DNA of 64,000 bases from Halobacillus litoralis (GCF_020171725.1 NZ_JAIVAJ010000006.1:372001-436000), one strand, 5' to 3'; shown: positions 8,627-18,459, counted from the stretch's first letter. Program-made: numbers and translations. The notes: generated by a model not told the origin, from the sequence alone.

Positions 8627-9325
8627 ATGAAGAATGTTTTAGTAACGGGGGCAAACCGAGGGATCGGATTCGAGGCTGCCCGGCAGCTGGCAGAAGCAGG
8701 GTTTAAAGTCTGGCTTGGAGCAAGAGACGAGGAAAAAGGCAAGAAGGCGTCGTCAATACTGCAGGATGAAGGGTTAGAGGTTCATTCCATTTTTTGTGAT
8801 GTCGCTCAACCCGATCGAATAGGGGGTCTTAAAGAACACATATTAGCGGAGGACGGAAAGCTCGACGTATTAATCAATAATGCCGGAATCTTCCCTGATA
8901 AAAAGCAGTCGATCCTCGATGTAGACACTGTGACCTTCGAGGACATTCAGTTGGTCAACTACTTCGGTCCTTACTTTCTTATGCAGGCTTTCCTTCCCGT
9001 TATGTTGGAGAATAACTACGGAAGAGTGGTCAATCTTGGGGCGGAAATGGGCGTCAGCTCAGCGATGGATGCTCCAATGGCGGGCGCCTATAAAGCATCG
9101 AAGTACAGCTTGAATGCTTTGACCCGTTTGTTCGCAGGTTCAACACGACGAAAGAATGTCAAGGTCAATTCAGTGAGCCCAGGGTGGGTGAAAACAGACC
9201 TTGGAGGCGAAAAAGCGAAGCGGGAACCGAGCGAGGCTATGGAAGGGATTCTCTGGCTTTCTCAGCTTGATGAGGACGGCCCGAATGGGAAGTTCTTCCG
9301 AGATCGGGAAGAGCTGTCCTTCTAG
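8627..9325 (+). CDS. short-chain dehydrogenase/reductase
   Basis: A 232-residue classical SDR. TGANRGIG at the N-terminus is the NAD(P)-binding glycine motif, NNAG stabilises the central sheet, and YKASK holds the catalytic Tyr and Lys. The PGWVKTDLGG segment after it is typical of carbonyl-reductase-like SDRs. An arginine just after the glycine motif favours NADP. ATG 8627 is chosen because AAGGTGGG precedes it. Substrate unknown. Monocistronic, ending at a terminator shared with the next minus-strand gene. Confidence 0.88.
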   Translation: MKNVLVTGANRGIGFEAARQLAEAGFKVWLGARDEEKGKKASSILQDEGLEVHSIFCDVAQPDRIGGLKEHILAEDGKLDVLINNAGIFPDKKQSILDVDTVTFEDIQLVNYFGPYFLMQAFLPVMLENNYGRVVNLGAEMGVSSAMDAPMAGAYKASKYSLNALTRLFAGSTRRKNVKVNSVSPGWVKTDLGGEKAKREPSEAMEGILWLSQLDEDGPNGKFFRDREELSF

Positions 9326-9358
9326 AAAAAAGAGCTGCGCGTGGCAGCTCTTACATTT
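9325..9358. terminator. bidirectional terminator
   Basis: AAGAGCTGC (9330-9338) pairs with GCAGCTCTT (9344-9352) across a 5-base loop, with A6 on the left serving as a U-tract for the minus-strand gene ending at 9360. The plus-strand tail is weaker. Confidence 0.82.
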
Positions 9359-9359
9359 G

Positions 9360-12323
9360 TTATTGATGAGCCATTCGGTGAACGTGTGCATAGGCATCCT
9401 CATAGACGAAAGGGGTATCCGGACATTCAAGCTTTTTCGAAGTAATGACGGACAGTTTGTTCACTAACTTGGATAACGCTGCTTCCTCGACTTCGCTGAC
9501 ACTGAATTGCACGCCATAATCATACGTATCGTATTTCATTTCGTTTTTCCACATGATTTGTCCTTGAACATTCAGAGTCTGTCCTAATAAACTCAACTCG
9601 AACTGAATTTTCACATCTGGACGAACCGGTATATTAAGCGCAGAGACAAATTTCAACCCGCCTATACTTAAGTCTTTCATCAGTACTTCTGTGAAGCCGA
9701 CATCTACGTCTTTTCCGCGTACCTGTGTCAATTTCATTCTCGTTCTGACGGGTGAGTCGAACTGCACCCTGTAATGCTCCCGCTGTTCTACATCGGGTTT
9801 GATCGGTGCAGGGCATGGCAGGATTTTCCCAGATTCCAAAAGGTCGAATATTTCGTCTGCAGGCTTCGGTTTTGAATATAAATAGCCTTGGATTTCATGG
9901 CAGTCCTTCTGGGTCAGGAAGGTCAGCTGTCTTCTCGTTTCGACTCCCTCTGCAACGACCGTCAGCTTCATGGCATGGGCAAGGAAAATAACCGTCGACA
10001 CCAATTGCTCTTCCTTATTGGTATGAGTATCCTTCTGGGTTGTTCCAATCTGATCGATAAAGCTTTTATCAATTTTGATCGTATCAATCGGGAAATCTTT
10101 AATGTAGCTTAATGAAGAATAGCCTGTCCCAAAATCATCAAGGGCGATTTTTACACCTAGAGCTCTTAGCTCGTTAAAGCACTGAATCAGCTGTTCGTGA
10201 TTCTTTAACAACGTCGTTTCCGTAACCTCTACTTCCAGCCACTTCCCATTTAGATTATGAGAGTGTAAAGATTCCTTCACGGCTTTCATGAAGTTCTTGT
10301 CAAGAAAGCAGCTTGGTGAGACATTGACAGAGATGATGCGATAGGGAAGCCCGGCCTCGTGCCATTCATGAAGCTGTCGGCAGGCCTCTTCCACTACGAA
10401 GACTGTTAAATCAGAAATCAAGTAACTTTCTTCAGCAAGTGAAATGAATTCATTCGGGGTCACAATCCCCCACGTCGGGTGCTCCCAACGTATCAACGCT
10501 TCGAGCCCTGCAATCGTGTGATTCGCGGGTCTTACCTTTGGTTGATAATATAAAATCAGTTCTTTGTTTTGAATAGCATGCCGTAAATCCTTCTCCAACT
10601 CATATCGCTTCTGGGCGAAAAGGTCATTGGACTGGTGGTAAACCTGCATATTTGAAAAATCCAGTTCTTTTGCCCTTTGCAGAGCCAAGCCTGATAGCTG
10701 CAGCAGTTTGCTCGCATGCTCGGAGTCATTCGGAAAGAAGCTGACGCCCATCCGCACTTCAACAATAAGTTCAAAATGGCTCACTTGGAAGGACGGTTCA
10801 ATTTTTTCCAAAATGTCCTGGGTGACTTGGTAGACGTCTTCCTCGTTCTCGAAATCACGTATCATAAGCGCAAATGTACCTCCACCAACTCTTGCTGTAT
10901 ATACTTCTTCAGACAGGACCTCTTGGATTCGATGCGCCATCTGTCTCAGGATTCCGTCCCCGACATTAAATCCAAGTGTTTCATTAATAGAAGCCAGTCT
11001 TTTCAGATCAAGGTAGATAAAGCTGAATGGTCGATCAGGTTCCTTCGACCACTCTTCCATTGTTTGATAGCAGTGCAGACGGTTGTGTAAACCTGTTAAA
11101 TAATCATGGGTAGCATTGTATTCAATGATCGCTTTCATCGCTTTCGATTCCGTAATGTCACGGACGCAGCCGAATAGTTGATACAGGTTTCCCTTTTTAT
11201 CTAATTTGGGAATGCACTCAGATTCGACCCAGATGATGTTTCCATTCTTGTGGTGGATCCGGTGCTCATAACAAACGGACTCGCCAGCTTGTAATTTTTT
11301 ATAATGCTCATCAATTTTATCTTGGTCTTCATCGGGAACATGGTCATTCCATAGGTTCGGGTTTTCGATAAATTCTTGATGAGAGACTCCATAAATGTTC
11401 TCAATGCCCCCTGAAACGTACAAAAAGCGGTTCGTTTTTACATCTAAGTTCCATACGACACCGTTTAAGTGGTCGTGCATATTTTTGAGTTGAGAAATAT
11501 CAAAGTTAAGGTCGTCCTCTAATTCTCTTTGGACAGTCGTGTTTTCTGCGATACCGATTAATTTATGATGGCAGTCGTCTGACATAAAGGTACGCCAAAC
11601 CGCTCTTATATATTGCTTGCCCTGCTCAGAGTAGTTGATGGAAAACTCTTTTGAAAACGTGTCTTGACTGGATATGGATTGATAGGTCAGTTGGATGAAC
11701 TCATCATAGTCATCTTTATGAATAAGAGAGTAAATATCAGAAATATTGAGGCGGGAGGCTGTATCCTTGGGTACATAGAACATGTTGTAGAAGCTTTTCG
11801 TACCTTTTATATCACCGGTGGTAAAATCACATTCCCATGAACTTAGTCGGATGGTCGGCTTGGGAGGAGGCTGTACGATCTTATTGAAGTGCAAATTTTC
11901 TTGAGACAGTTTTGACTTGCTGCAATCTTTAATGACGATGCATGCGCCGATTGTGGAGTGTTCGAATTCAATCGGTGTACAATCAAAGTGTAGGTGCAAA
12001 GAGTCTTTTTGTTTCGTTTTAACCAGAAGGTCGAGTGAGACGGGATGGCCGTTAAGGGCTTTACTGATCATAAGCAGGTATTTGTAATGGTCATTCCGGC
12101 TTAAGTATGTTCCGAGTTTACCTGACAAATCGCTGTGATAACCGAGCAGATGATTAAGGTTCTGATTGTACCTTACGATCCGAGACTCCTTATCAAGGAT
12201 ATAGGTGATTTCCTGATGCTTTTTAAATGCAGAAGCATACATGTTCAGTACTTCAAGATCTCGTTTAGGATCATGTTTAGAGCGGCTGAGTAAGGTCTGA
12301 ATCAAGGATCGGTTGCCCAGCAT
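9360..12323 (-). CDS. PAS-GGDEF(degenerate)-EAL-PilZ protein
   Basis: A large cytoplasmic c-di-GMP signalling protein of 987 residues from the ATG at 12323. PAS-like modules lie at about 30-135, 155-265 and 280-395, a GGDEF domain at about 400-565, an EAL domain at about 575-830 and a PilZ domain at about 845-960. The GGDEF active site reads GGGTF at 480-484, so cyclase activity is unlikely. The EAL domain keeps EAL at 608-610, DDFGTGYSSL at 729-738 and AEGVE at 791-795, so it should hydrolyse c-di-GMP. PilZ keeps RxxxR at 848-852 and DLSIGG at 884-889. An upstream in-frame ATG at 12473 lies inside the murB terminator and is rejected as a start. Confidence 0.92.
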   Translation of the reverse strand: MLGNRSLIQTLLSRSKHDPKRDLEVLNMYASAFKKHQEITYILDKESRIVRYNQNLNHLLGYHSDLSGKLGTYLSRNDHYKYLLMISKALNGHPVSLDLLVKTKQKDSLHLHFDCTPIEFEHSTIGACIVIKDCSKSKLSQENLHFNKIVQPPPKPTIRLSSWECDFTTGDIKGTKSFYNMFYVPKDTASRLNISDIYSLIHKDDYDEFIQLTYQSISSQDTFSKEFSINYSEQGKQYIRAVWRTFMSDDCHHKLIGIAENTTVQRELEDDLNFDISQLKNMHDHLNGVVWNLDVKTNRFLYVSGGIENIYGVSHQEFIENPNLWNDHVPDEDQDKIDEHYKKLQAGESVCYEHRIHHKNGNIIWVESECIPKLDKKGNLYQLFGCVRDITESKAMKAIIEYNATHDYLTGLHNRLHCYQTMEEWSKEPDRPFSFIYLDLKRLASINETLGFNVGDGILRQMAHRIQEVLSEEVYTARVGGGTFALMIRDFENEEDVYQVTQDILEKIEPSFQVSHFELIVEVRMGVSFFPNDSEHASKLLQLSGLALQRAKELDFSNMQVYHQSNDLFAQKRYELEKDLRHAIQNKELILYYQPKVRPANHTIAGLEALIRWEHPTWGIVTPNEFISLAEESYLISDLTVFVVEEACRQLHEWHEAGLPYRIISVNVSPSCFLDKNFMKAVKESLHSHNLNGKWLEVEVTETTLLKNHEQLIQCFNELRALGVKIALDDFGTGYSSLSYIKDFPIDTIKIDKSFIDQIGTTQKDTHTNKEEQLVSTVIFLAHAMKLTVVAEGVETRRQLTFLTQKDCHEIQGYLYSKPKPADEIFDLLESGKILPCPAPIKPDVEQREHYRVQFDSPVRTRMKLTQVRGKDVDVGFTEVLMKDLSIGGLKFVSALNIPVRPDVKIQFELSLLGQTLNVQGQIMWKNEMKYDTYDYGVQFSVSEVEEAALSKLVNKLSVITSKKLECPDTPFVYEDAYAHVHRMAHQ

Positions 12324-12440
12324 ACGTTCACAGCCCTTCAGGTGGTATTTATGGATCAGGTAAATTAGACTATTCACCCTCCATATTCCCACATATGATG
12401 TAGAAATTACAAGTATATTAGCATATTGAGTAGAAAAATA

Positions 12441-12470
12441 AAAAAGCTCAGCAGATTTTGCTGAACTTTT
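12441..12470 (-). terminator. terminator after murB
   Basis: A 12-bp stem (AAAAGCTCAGCA at about 12442-12453 with TGCTGAACTTTT at 12459-12470, one G-U pair). On the minus strand the hairpin ends in a T-rich tail. It separates murB from the c-di-GMP gene. Confidence 0.78.
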
Positions 12471-12504
12471 CATTAACGATTCGATTCAATTTATTAATAC
12501 GTTG

Positions 12505-13425
12505 TTAATGTTTCTCATCTCCAATGATTCGAACTTCTCTTTCTAACTCTACACCGAATTTTTCTCGGACTGTCTTCTGTACGTGTTCGATCAGTGAGAT
12601 GTAATCAGATGTGGTAGCATCGTCCTTATTGACAATGAAACCTGCGTGTTTGGTGGACACTTCCGCACCGCCTATATTGGTCCCTTGCAGGTCGCTGTCT
12701 TGAATGAGTTTGCCTGCAAAATATCCCGGTGGGCGCTTGAACACGCTGCCGCATGACGGGTATTCCAGTGGCTGCTTGGATTCCCGCTTGTGAGTCAAAT
12801 CATCCATGACTGCTTTAATCTCTTCGAATGAAGCAGGTTTCAGGTGGAAGGTAGCCTCTACCACGATATCTCCTCGCTCAGGGATGTTGCTGGTCCGGTA
12901 ATCCAGATCCAATTCAGAAGCTTCACGCTTTACGAGATTTCCGTCTCGATCGACCACGAGGGCATGGTCGAGGACGTCCTTGACTTCTCCCCCGTAGGCT
13001 CCTGCATTCATATACAAGGCTCCGCCGACAGTCCCCGGAATTCCACATGCAAATTCGAGCCCGGATAGGTTCTGACGTAGAGCATATCTCGAAGCATCAA
13101 TGATTCTGGATCCACTTTGAGCGACGACTGAATGCCCGTCACACGTAATCTGATTCAAGTGTTTTAAGTTGATGACAATACCACGAATGCCGCCATCTCG
13201 AATGATCAAGTTCGATCCGTTCCCGAGAAGGGTGAACGGGATGTGGTCTTCCTTGGCAAGCTTGACGACATGCTGTACTTCTTCATATGAAGTCGGAGTG
13301 ATGAAAAAGTCTGCTTTTCCACCTAGTTTGGTGTACAAGTGGTCCTTCAGCATTTCATCGACTTTGACATTTTCTTTTTGAACAAGTTCCATCAGTTTAT
13401 GATAAATCTTTTCTTTGCTTTTCAT
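12505..13425 (-). CDS. murB: UDP-N-acetylenolpyruvoylglucosamine reductase
   Basis: Second committed step of cell-wall precursor synthesis: NADPH-dependent reduction of UDP-GlcNAc-enolpyruvate to UDP-MurNAc, cytoplasmic and FAD-bound. The 306-residue length and motifs fit type II MurB of Firmicutes: [11 protein letters not shown] near residue 27, [15 protein letters not shown] (FAD binding), [35 protein letters not shown] (the catalytic Ser region) and [15 protein letters not shown]. Monocistronic here, away from the dcw cluster, as in some bacilli. Confidence 0.96.
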   Translation of the reverse strand: MKSKEKIYHKLMELVQKENVKVDEMLKDHLYTKLGGKADFFITPTSYEEVQHVVKLAKEDHIPFTLLGNGSNLIIRDGGIRGIVINLKHLNQITCDGHSVVAQSGSRIIDASRYALRQNLSGLEFACGIPGTVGGALYMNAGAYGGEVKDVLDHALVVDRDGNLVKREASELDLDYRTSNIPERGDIVVEATFHLKPASFEEIKAVMDDLTHKRESKQPLEYPSCGSVFKRPPGYFAGKLIQDSDLQGTNIGGAEVSTKHAGFIVNKDDATTSDYISLIEHVQKTVREKFGVELEREVRIIGDEKH

Positions 13426-13635
13426 AACACCAATCCTATTTGAGTTGTTTTTTCTTCACGCTGCTTAGTCACGGATGTAAAGAATCCGCCTTTTATGCTT
13501 ATAGTATGTGTATTTTTGTCAGAAAGTTCGTTTACGCCTTTTATATTTTATCATATTTCTAACGAAAGTGACGGGAGGAATTGGTGGGATAACTTTTCTC
13601 TTATGTCGCATAGTAAGCGTGTAGGGAGGTGTGTG

Positions 13636-13794
13636 ATGATGGCAAAGGATGTACTCTGCGAAGTTTCAAACTGTGTCCATAACCTTCACGGTAAGAGTTG
13701 TGGAGCGGATGAAATTTTTGTCGTTAGTCACAGCGGGCGTCAGGCTCATAACAGTCAGGAAACCGACTGTAAGACGTTTGAGCCTGCTCGTTAG
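13636..13794 (+). CDS. DUF1540 small cysteine-rich protein
   Basis: A 52-residue protein with four cysteines arranged C-x4-C-x9-C and a late DCKTF, as in DUF1540 proteins, which probably bind a metal. AGGGAGGTG precedes the double ATG at 13636/13639. The reading frame is open further upstream, but without a ribosome site. Function unknown; the family is common in spore formers. A strong terminator follows. Confidence 0.8.
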   Translation: MMAKDVLCEVSNCVHNLHGKSCGADEIFVVSHSGRQAHNSQETDCKTFEPAR

Positions 13795-13809
13795 TCAAAG
13801 ACCTGCACA

Positions 13810-13839
13810 AGCTCACCCATAGATCGGGTGGGCTTTTTT
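13810..13839 (+). terminator. Rho-independent terminator
   Basis: AGCTCACCC (13810-13818) pairs with GGGTGGGCT (13826-13834), including one G-U pair, and is followed by a T6 run. It ends the DUF1540 transcript. Confidence 0.88.
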
Positions 13840-13852
13840 GTAAGCGTTTCAA
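13839..13852. promoter_or_regulatory. candidate cre (CcpA) site upstream of ilvD
   Basis: TGTAAGCGTTTCAA matches 13 of 14 positions of the Bacillus cre consensus TGWAARCGYTWNCW. It lies about 100 bases upstream of the ilvD start, just after the preceding terminator. In B. subtilis the ilv-leu operon is activated by CcpA through an upstream cre, so this position is sensible. Confidence 0.55.
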
Positions 13853-13868
13853 TATATAGAATCTTGAT

Positions 13869-13883
13869 TATTTTCTGAAAAAT
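13869..13883. promoter_or_regulatory. candidate CodY box upstream of ilvD
   Basis: TATTTTCTGAAAAAT matches 13 of 15 positions of the CodY consensus AATTTTCWGAAAATT. It lies 66 bases before the ilvD start. CodY, sensing branched-chain amino acids and GTP, represses branched-chain amino-acid synthesis in bacilli. Confidence 0.6.
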
Positions 13884-13948
13884 GATTGCCAAGTCCACTT
13901 CAAGTTAGTATCATCATTATAAACAACACGGATAAAGGGGTGGAACCA

Positions 13949-15646
13949 ATGGATAAAACAAAAAAAGACCTACGAATCAGAAGTAAAGCGATCAGTGAAG
14001 GTGTAAACAGAGTACCGAACCGATCGATGCTGAGAGCAGTCGGTTTTACAGACGAAGACTTTAAGAAACCGATGATCGGTGTAGCGAGTACGTGGAGTGA
14101 AGTAACACCCTGTAACGTACATATTGATCGTTTAGCACGGGAAGCGAAGAATGGTGCACGTGAAAGTGGCGGAGCACCGATGATTTTTAATACGATTACG
14201 GTAGCTGATGGTATTGCGATGGGGCATGAAGGCATGAACTATTCCCTGCCGAGCCGTGAAGTCATCGCAGACTCCATTGAAACGGTTATGAATGCAGAGC
14301 GGTTGGACGGTGTTGTTGCAATCGGTGGCTGTGACAAGACCACTCCAGGGTGTTTGATTTCAATTGGTAGAATGAACCTTCCTGCGGTATATGTGTATGG
14401 GGGAACGATTCAACCAGGTAAACTGAATGGAGAAGACATTGATATCGTGTCATCCTTTGAAGCAGTCGGGCAATACCACGAAGGGAAGATAAATGACGAA
14501 CAGCTTCACAAAGTGGAATGTTCAGCTTGTCCGGGTGCAGGTGCCTGCGGTGGGATGTACACGGCAAACACGATGGCTTCAGCTGTAGAAGCATTAGGAA
14601 TGAGTATTCCGGGTTCTTCTTCTACTCCGGCCATTGCAGATTACAAAGAGCAGGAATGCCACCAAGCTGGAGAGATGGTTCTTGAACTGTTAGAACGTGA
14701 CATCTACCCTCGCGATATCATGACAAAAGAAGCCTTTGAAAATGCGATTACGGTCGTGATGGCACTTGGTGGATCGACTAATGCGTTCCTCCACCTGTTG
14801 GCGATTGCGCACTCTGCTGGTGTTGACTTGACGTTGGATGATTTCGAACGTGTTCGTCAAAATGTTCCACATATTGCCGATATGAAACCAAGCGGAAAAT
14901 ACGTGATGCAGGACCTATATGAAAGTGGCGGGGTCCCAGCTGTTATGAAGTTGTTGCACGAGCATGGTCTTCTGCACGGCGATTGCCTGACAGTTACAGG
15001 GAAGACGGTCGCGGAGAACCTGGCGGAAGCGGCTCCGCTGAAGGAAGGTCAGAAAGTCATCCTTCCGTTAGAAACGCCGATCAAACCGAACGGACCACTT
15101 GTCGTATTAAAAGGAAACCTTGCCCCGGAGGGCGCCGTTGCGAAGATGTCCGGGCAGAAAATCTCCAGATTTGAAGGTACGGCCCGCGTGTATGATAGTG
15201 AAGCTGAGGCAACCGAAGCCATTGAGAAGGATGCCATCAAAGCAGGAGATGTATTGGTCATTCGTAATGTAGGGCCGAAAGGTGGACCGGGTATGCCGGA
15301 GATGCTCTCCATTACAGCGATGATTGTCGGGAAAGGTCTTGGTGGTCAAGTCGCCCTGATCACGGATGGCCGCTTCTCAGGAGGATCCCACGGATTTGTC
15401 ATTGGTCACGTTGCTCCTGAAGCGGCTGTCGGTGGGCCGATCGGTCTCCTGCAATCCGGAGACACCGTGATTATTGACAGCGATACACAGGAAATGAATA
15501 TGGATGTATCAGACGGAGAACTTGAACGACGCAGACAAGCGTGGCAGCGTCCAGAGCCGAAGTTCAAGACAGGTGTCTTGGCCAAATACGCTCGTCTCGT
15601 ATCTTCTTCTGCCAAAGGTGCTGTAACGGATTTAGATTTAGATTGA
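13949..15646 (+). CDS. ilvD: dihydroxy-acid dehydratase
   Basis: Converts 2,3-dihydroxy-isovalerate and 2,3-dihydroxy-3-methylvalerate to the 2-oxo acids of valine and isoleucine synthesis; Fe-S dependent, cytoplasmic. The 565-residue product carries TPCNVHID, the [11 protein letters not shown] cluster-ligand motif, [26 protein letters not shown] and the C-terminal [21 protein letters not shown] signature. ATG 13949 is preferred, with a purine-rich AAGGGGTGG upstream; the frame extends to 13886, but that stretch overlaps the regulatory region. It stands alone, away from an ilv-leu operon, with candidate cre and CodY sites upstream. Confidence 0.97.
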   Translation: MDKTKKDLRIRSKAISEGVNRVPNRSMLRAVGFTDEDFKKPMIGVASTWSEVTPCNVHIDRLAREAKNGARESGGAPMIFNTITVADGIAMGHEGMNYSLPSREVIADSIETVMNAERLDGVVAIGGCDKTTPGCLISIGRMNLPAVYVYGGTIQPGKLNGEDIDIVSSFEAVGQYHEGKINDEQLHKVECSACPGAGACGGMYTANTMASAVEALGMSIPGSSSTPAIADYKEQECHQAGEMVLELLERDIYPRDIMTKEAFENAITVVMALGGSTNAFLHLLAIAHSAGVDLTLDDFERVRQNVPHIADMKPSGKYVMQDLYESGGVPAVMKLLHEHGLLHGDCLTVTGKTVAENLAEAAPLKEGQKVILPLETPIKPNGPLVVLKGNLAPEGAVAKMSGQKISRFEGTARVYDSEAEATEAIEKDAIKAGDVLVIRNVGPKGGPGMPEMLSITAMIVGKGLGGQVALITDGRFSGGSHGFVIGHVAPEAAVGGPIGLLQSGDTVIIDSDTQEMNMDVSDGELERRRQAWQRPEPKFKTGVLAKYARLVSSSAKGAVTDLDLD

Positions 15647-15651
15647 TGAGA

Positions 15652-15688
15652 AGCAGAGGTCGCATAATGCGGCCTCTGCTCTTTATTT
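15652..15688 (+). terminator. hairpin after ilvD
   Basis: AGCAGAGGTCGCA (15652-15664) pairs with TGCGGCCTCTGCT (15668-15680) with one G-U pair and a 3-base loop. The tail CTTTATTT is only moderately U-rich. Confidence 0.72.
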
Positions 15689-15703
15689 GAAGGAGGGAAA
15701 GCC

Positions 15704-16186
15704 GTGATTCGAACAGTGCGGGATGTTGAATCAGAGAAAGATGAATACCTTCGAATGAGAAAGACCCTTTGGCCACATGCTTGTGAGGATGAGCATGTTG
15801 AGGATATTCATAACATGGTGAATGGCATCCCGTTCTATGAGGATGAAATCACATGGAAGGTGTATGTGGTGGAAAGGCCGGGTGGCCGTTTAGGGGGATT
15901 CATTGAGATTTCGCTGCGCCCTTCTGTTTCGTTTGCTGTCTCCACGCCTGTTGCCTATGTCGAAGGATGGTATGTGGATGCTGAACACAGAAAGCAAGGG
16001 GACGGTCGTCTATTAATGGAGGCCGCAGAGATATGGGCGCTGGAGAAAGGGTGTCGTGAACTAGTTTCAGACGTCGAAGTGGAAAACGTCAGAAGTCATC
16101 AAGCGCACAAGGCTCTTGGTTTTAAAGAAGCCTTCCGTAATGACGAGGAAGTCTATTATAAGAAGATAGTGAAGGGAAGCGATTAG
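15704..16186 (+). CDS. GNAT-family N-acetyltransferase
   Basis: A 160-residue GNAT resembling AAC(6')-type acetyltransferases. Acetyl-CoA binding is suggested by YVEGWYVDAEHRKQGDGRLLM (about residues 86-106), with the R/Q-x-x-G-x-G/A pattern in slightly altered form (RKQGDGR), and by the C-terminal SHQAHKALGFKE segment. The GTG start at 15704 has AAGGAGGG upstream. The next gene starts immediately after the stop, so the two form an operon. Whether it modifies an antibiotic or another amine cannot be decided. Confidence 0.82.
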   Translation: MIRTVRDVESEKDEYLRMRKTLWPHACEDEHVEDIHNMVNGIPFYEDEITWKVYVVERPGGRLGGFIEISLRPSVSFAVSTPVAYVEGWYVDAEHRKQGDGRLLMEAAEIWALEKGCRELVSDVEVENVRSHQAHKALGFKEAFRNDEEVYYKKIVKGSD

Positions 16187-16762
16187 ATGACCAGGTTAGG
16201 GATTATTCGTCATGGAAGCACACAGTGGAATAAAGAACGTAGAGCGCAAGGCTCTTCCGATATCCCCCTTGATGAAGAGGGAAAGCGTGAGGCAGAAAAG
16301 CTTGCTTCAAGACTTGCGGAAGAACAATGGGACAGGATCTATACGAGCCCACTTTCACGTGCCAGTGAAACGGCCCGTATCATTCAAGAACAACTCCAGG
16401 TTCCCCTTGTTGAAGATGCGCGGTTAGTGGAAGTAGGCGGAGGACAAGTTGAAGGGACGACAGAAGAAGAGAGAATAGAGAAATGGGGACCTGATTGGAG
16501 GGACCTTGACCTCGGGGCTGAGAGGAAAGAACAGTTCTTACATAGAGGGAAACAATTTGTAGAGGACATGCTGGTTCATCATAAAGGTGAGAAGATTTTA
16601 GTTGTCAGCCATGGTGCGTTGATTAGTCACCTTATTCGAGATCTGATCGAAGGTGATGTGTTAGATGGACATATACACAACACGTCGATTTCAGAAATTG
16701 TCGATAGCACAGGACGTTGGTCACTGGAGACCTTTAACTGCGTGGAGCATCTGGAATTTTGA
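16187..16762 (+). CDS. histidine phosphatase (phosphoglycerate mutase-like)
   Basis: A 191-residue branch-1 histidine phosphatase. The N-terminal IIRHGSTQWN carries the catalytic RHG; YTSPLSRASETARII and VSHGALISHLI provide the other active-site Arg and His. The length fits broad-specificity phosphatases such as B. subtilis YhfR/PhoE, and is shorter than glycolytic phosphoglycerate mutases. ATG directly follows the TAG of the GNAT gene. A hairpin terminator follows at 16789. Confidence 0.87.
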   Translation: MTRLGIIRHGSTQWNKERRAQGSSDIPLDEEGKREAEKLASRLAEEQWDRIYTSPLSRASETARIIQEQLQVPLVEDARLVEVGGGQVEGTTEEERIEKWGPDWRDLDLGAERKEQFLHRGKQFVEDMLVHHKGEKILVVSHGALISHLIRDLIEGDVLDGHIHNTSISEIVDSTGRWSLETFNCVEHLEF

Positions 16763-16788
16763 TAGTGGTACAGAATTGATGGATTTTG

Positions 16789-16828
16789 GGGCAGAGTTTG
16801 GAGGTCTAAACTCTGCCCGTTTATATTT
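16789..16828. terminator. terminator after the phosphatase gene
   Basis: GGGCAGAGTTT (16789-16799) pairs perfectly with AAACTCTGCCC (16808-16818), with an 8-base loop and a T-rich tail. Confidence 0.8.
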
Positions 16829-16860
16829 CTGCCTACAAGCTTTGGATCAAAGGTGGGTTT

Positions 16861-17271
16861 TTAAGGTTTTTCAAAATTTAAATCCCATATTATTCCATGG
16901 GCATCTTTAACTTTTGCAAAAACAGCACCCCAGAACGTGTCCTGAAGTTCCATTAATACTGTGCCATTCTCCCTTAGACGATCATAGTACGTTTGAATTT
17001 CTTCTGAGCTTTCAAGTTCAAGAGCAAGAGATATGTTTGTCCCTGGAACGATTTCTTGATCCAGGAAAGAGTCGGAGACCATGAAGTGAAAATCACCTTT
17101 TGTGAATCGAGCGTGCATGATTCGTTCGTCCATTTCCGGGGGCGTTTCAAATTCAGCCTGTCCGAATGTCTGGAGATGAGTAATCTCTCCATTGAACACC
17201 TCTTTATAATAATCCAGTGCTTTTGCTGCTGATCCGTTGAACGTGAAATAGGGAGTTGCTTGATGCTTCAT
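16861..17271 (-). CDS. PhnB-like VOC protein
   Basis: A 136-residue glyoxalase/bleomycin-resistance-fold protein of the PhnB (3-demethylubiquinone methyltransferase-like) type. TPYFTFNGSAAKALDYYKEVF at the N-terminus and the WGAVFAKVKDAHGIIWDLNFEKP end are typical. Members are small dimers, often without a known reaction. AAGGAGTGATTTC precedes the ATG. Monocistronic. Confidence 0.87.
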   Translation of the reverse strand: MKHQATPYFTFNGSAAKALDYYKEVFNGEITHLQTFGQAEFETPPEMDERIMHARFTKGDFHFMVSDSFLDQEIVPGTNISLALELESSEEIQTYYDRLRENGTVLMELQDTFWGAVFAKVKDAHGIIWDLNFEKP

Positions 17272-17412
17272 GAAATCACTCCTTCAAAGATTATAGATTT
17301 ATTGTATCCAATATCACCCAGAAAATCAAGAACATTTGTTCGTATTTGTGTTTAGTTTTCTTCTCAAGTGGAATGAGAGTTATGAAATATTATGAGGAAA
17401 GGGATGTTACGC

Positions 17413-18345
17413 GTGAATGAAAAGATTCAGTTAGGGAAATCTGATTTGTCCATTAACCCGATCGGTCTAGGAACCAATGCGGTCGGAGGTCATAATATTT
17501 ACCCGAATCTAGACGAAGAAGTTGGGAAGGACGTTGTTCGTACTGCCCTGCATCACGGCATGAACTTTTTAGATACGGCGTTTATTTACGGCCCGGAACG
17601 CTCAGAGGAGCTTGTGGGTCAAGTTGTGAAAGAGAACGGGGGTCGCGGTGACATCGTGCTTGCGACGAAGGGAGCTCACCAATTCAAAGGGGATGACGTC
17701 GTATTCAACAACCGTCCTGATTTCTTGAAGGAACAGGTGGAAGCAAGCTTGAGAAGGCTGCAGACGGATTATATCGACTTGTATTATATACACTTTCCGG
17801 ATGAGGGCACTCCGAAGTATGAGGCTGTTGGTGCACTGAAGGAATTGAAGGACGAAGGAAAAATACGTTCCATTGGTGTATCGAACTTCTCTGTGGACCA
17901 ATTGAAGGAAGCCAACCAGGACGGTTATGTGGATGTCATTCAGTCGGAGTATAATCTGTTTAAAAGAGATGCAGAAAAAGAAATGCTGCCGTACACGGCA
18001 TCGAACCACATTTCATTTGTTCCATACTTCCCGTTTGCATCCGGCCTGTTAGCAGGAAAGTATGATGAGCATACAATATTTGATGATTTTCGTGCTGAAA
18101 ATCCGCTCTTCCAAGGTGAGGCTTTCAAAGAAAATTTAGCGAAGGTAGAGAAGCTGCGTCCGATTGCTGAGCGTAACGAAGTGGATGTCCCTCATATTGT
18201 TCTGGCATGGTACCTAACTCAGCCGTCTATTGATGCCGTCATTCCAGGAGCAAAAAGAAAAGAACAAGTGGTGGATAATCTACATGCATTAAAGGTCGAA
18301 TTGACAGATGGAGAACGTCAAATGATTGACGAGATTTTCTCCTGA
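17413..18345 (+). CDS. aldo/keto reductase
   Basis: A 310-residue NADPH-dependent aldo/keto reductase. The catalytic tetrad can be read as Asp and Tyr in DTAFIYG, Lys in LATKGA and His in YYIHFPD; the cofactor region near the C-terminus is [15 protein letters not shown]. It resembles the YhdN/IolS group of B. subtilis. The GTG at 17413 is chosen because AGGAAAGGG sits 9 bases before it; ATG 17404 abuts that site. Substrate unknown. A very strong terminator follows. Confidence 0.88.
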   Translation: MNEKIQLGKSDLSINPIGLGTNAVGGHNIYPNLDEEVGKDVVRTALHHGMNFLDTAFIYGPERSEELVGQVVKENGGRGDIVLATKGAHQFKGDDVVFNNRPDFLKEQVEASLRRLQTDYIDLYYIHFPDEGTPKYEAVGALKELKDEGKIRSIGVSNFSVDQLKEANQDGYVDVIQSEYNLFKRDAEKEMLPYTASNHISFVPYFPFASGLLAGKYDEHTIFDDFRAENPLFQGEAFKENLAKVEKLRPIAERNEVDVPHIVLAWYLTQPSIDAVIPGAKRKEQVVDNLHALKVELTDGERQMIDEIFS

Positions 18346-18350
18346 TCGAG

Positions 18351-18377
18351 AAACCTGCCCGTGGGCAGGTTTTTTTA
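18351..18377 (+). terminator. Rho-independent terminator
   Basis: AAACCTGCCC (18351-18360) pairs with GGGCAGGTTT (18363-18372) and is followed by more Ts, ending the aldo/keto reductase transcript. Confidence 0.92.
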
Positions 18378-18459
18378 TGTAATCCTTGTCCAGGCACGCA
18401 AAGCACGTCCGCCCAATATAATACCCCCAATCGATATTTTGGCATGGGGAGTGGTGAAT

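Noticed and set aside
12324..12473. Upstream extension of the PAS-GGDEF-EAL-PilZ gene to an ATG at 12473
   Set aside because: It would translate the murB terminator hairpin and has no ribosome site or sensible protein sequence; ATG 12323 is preferred.
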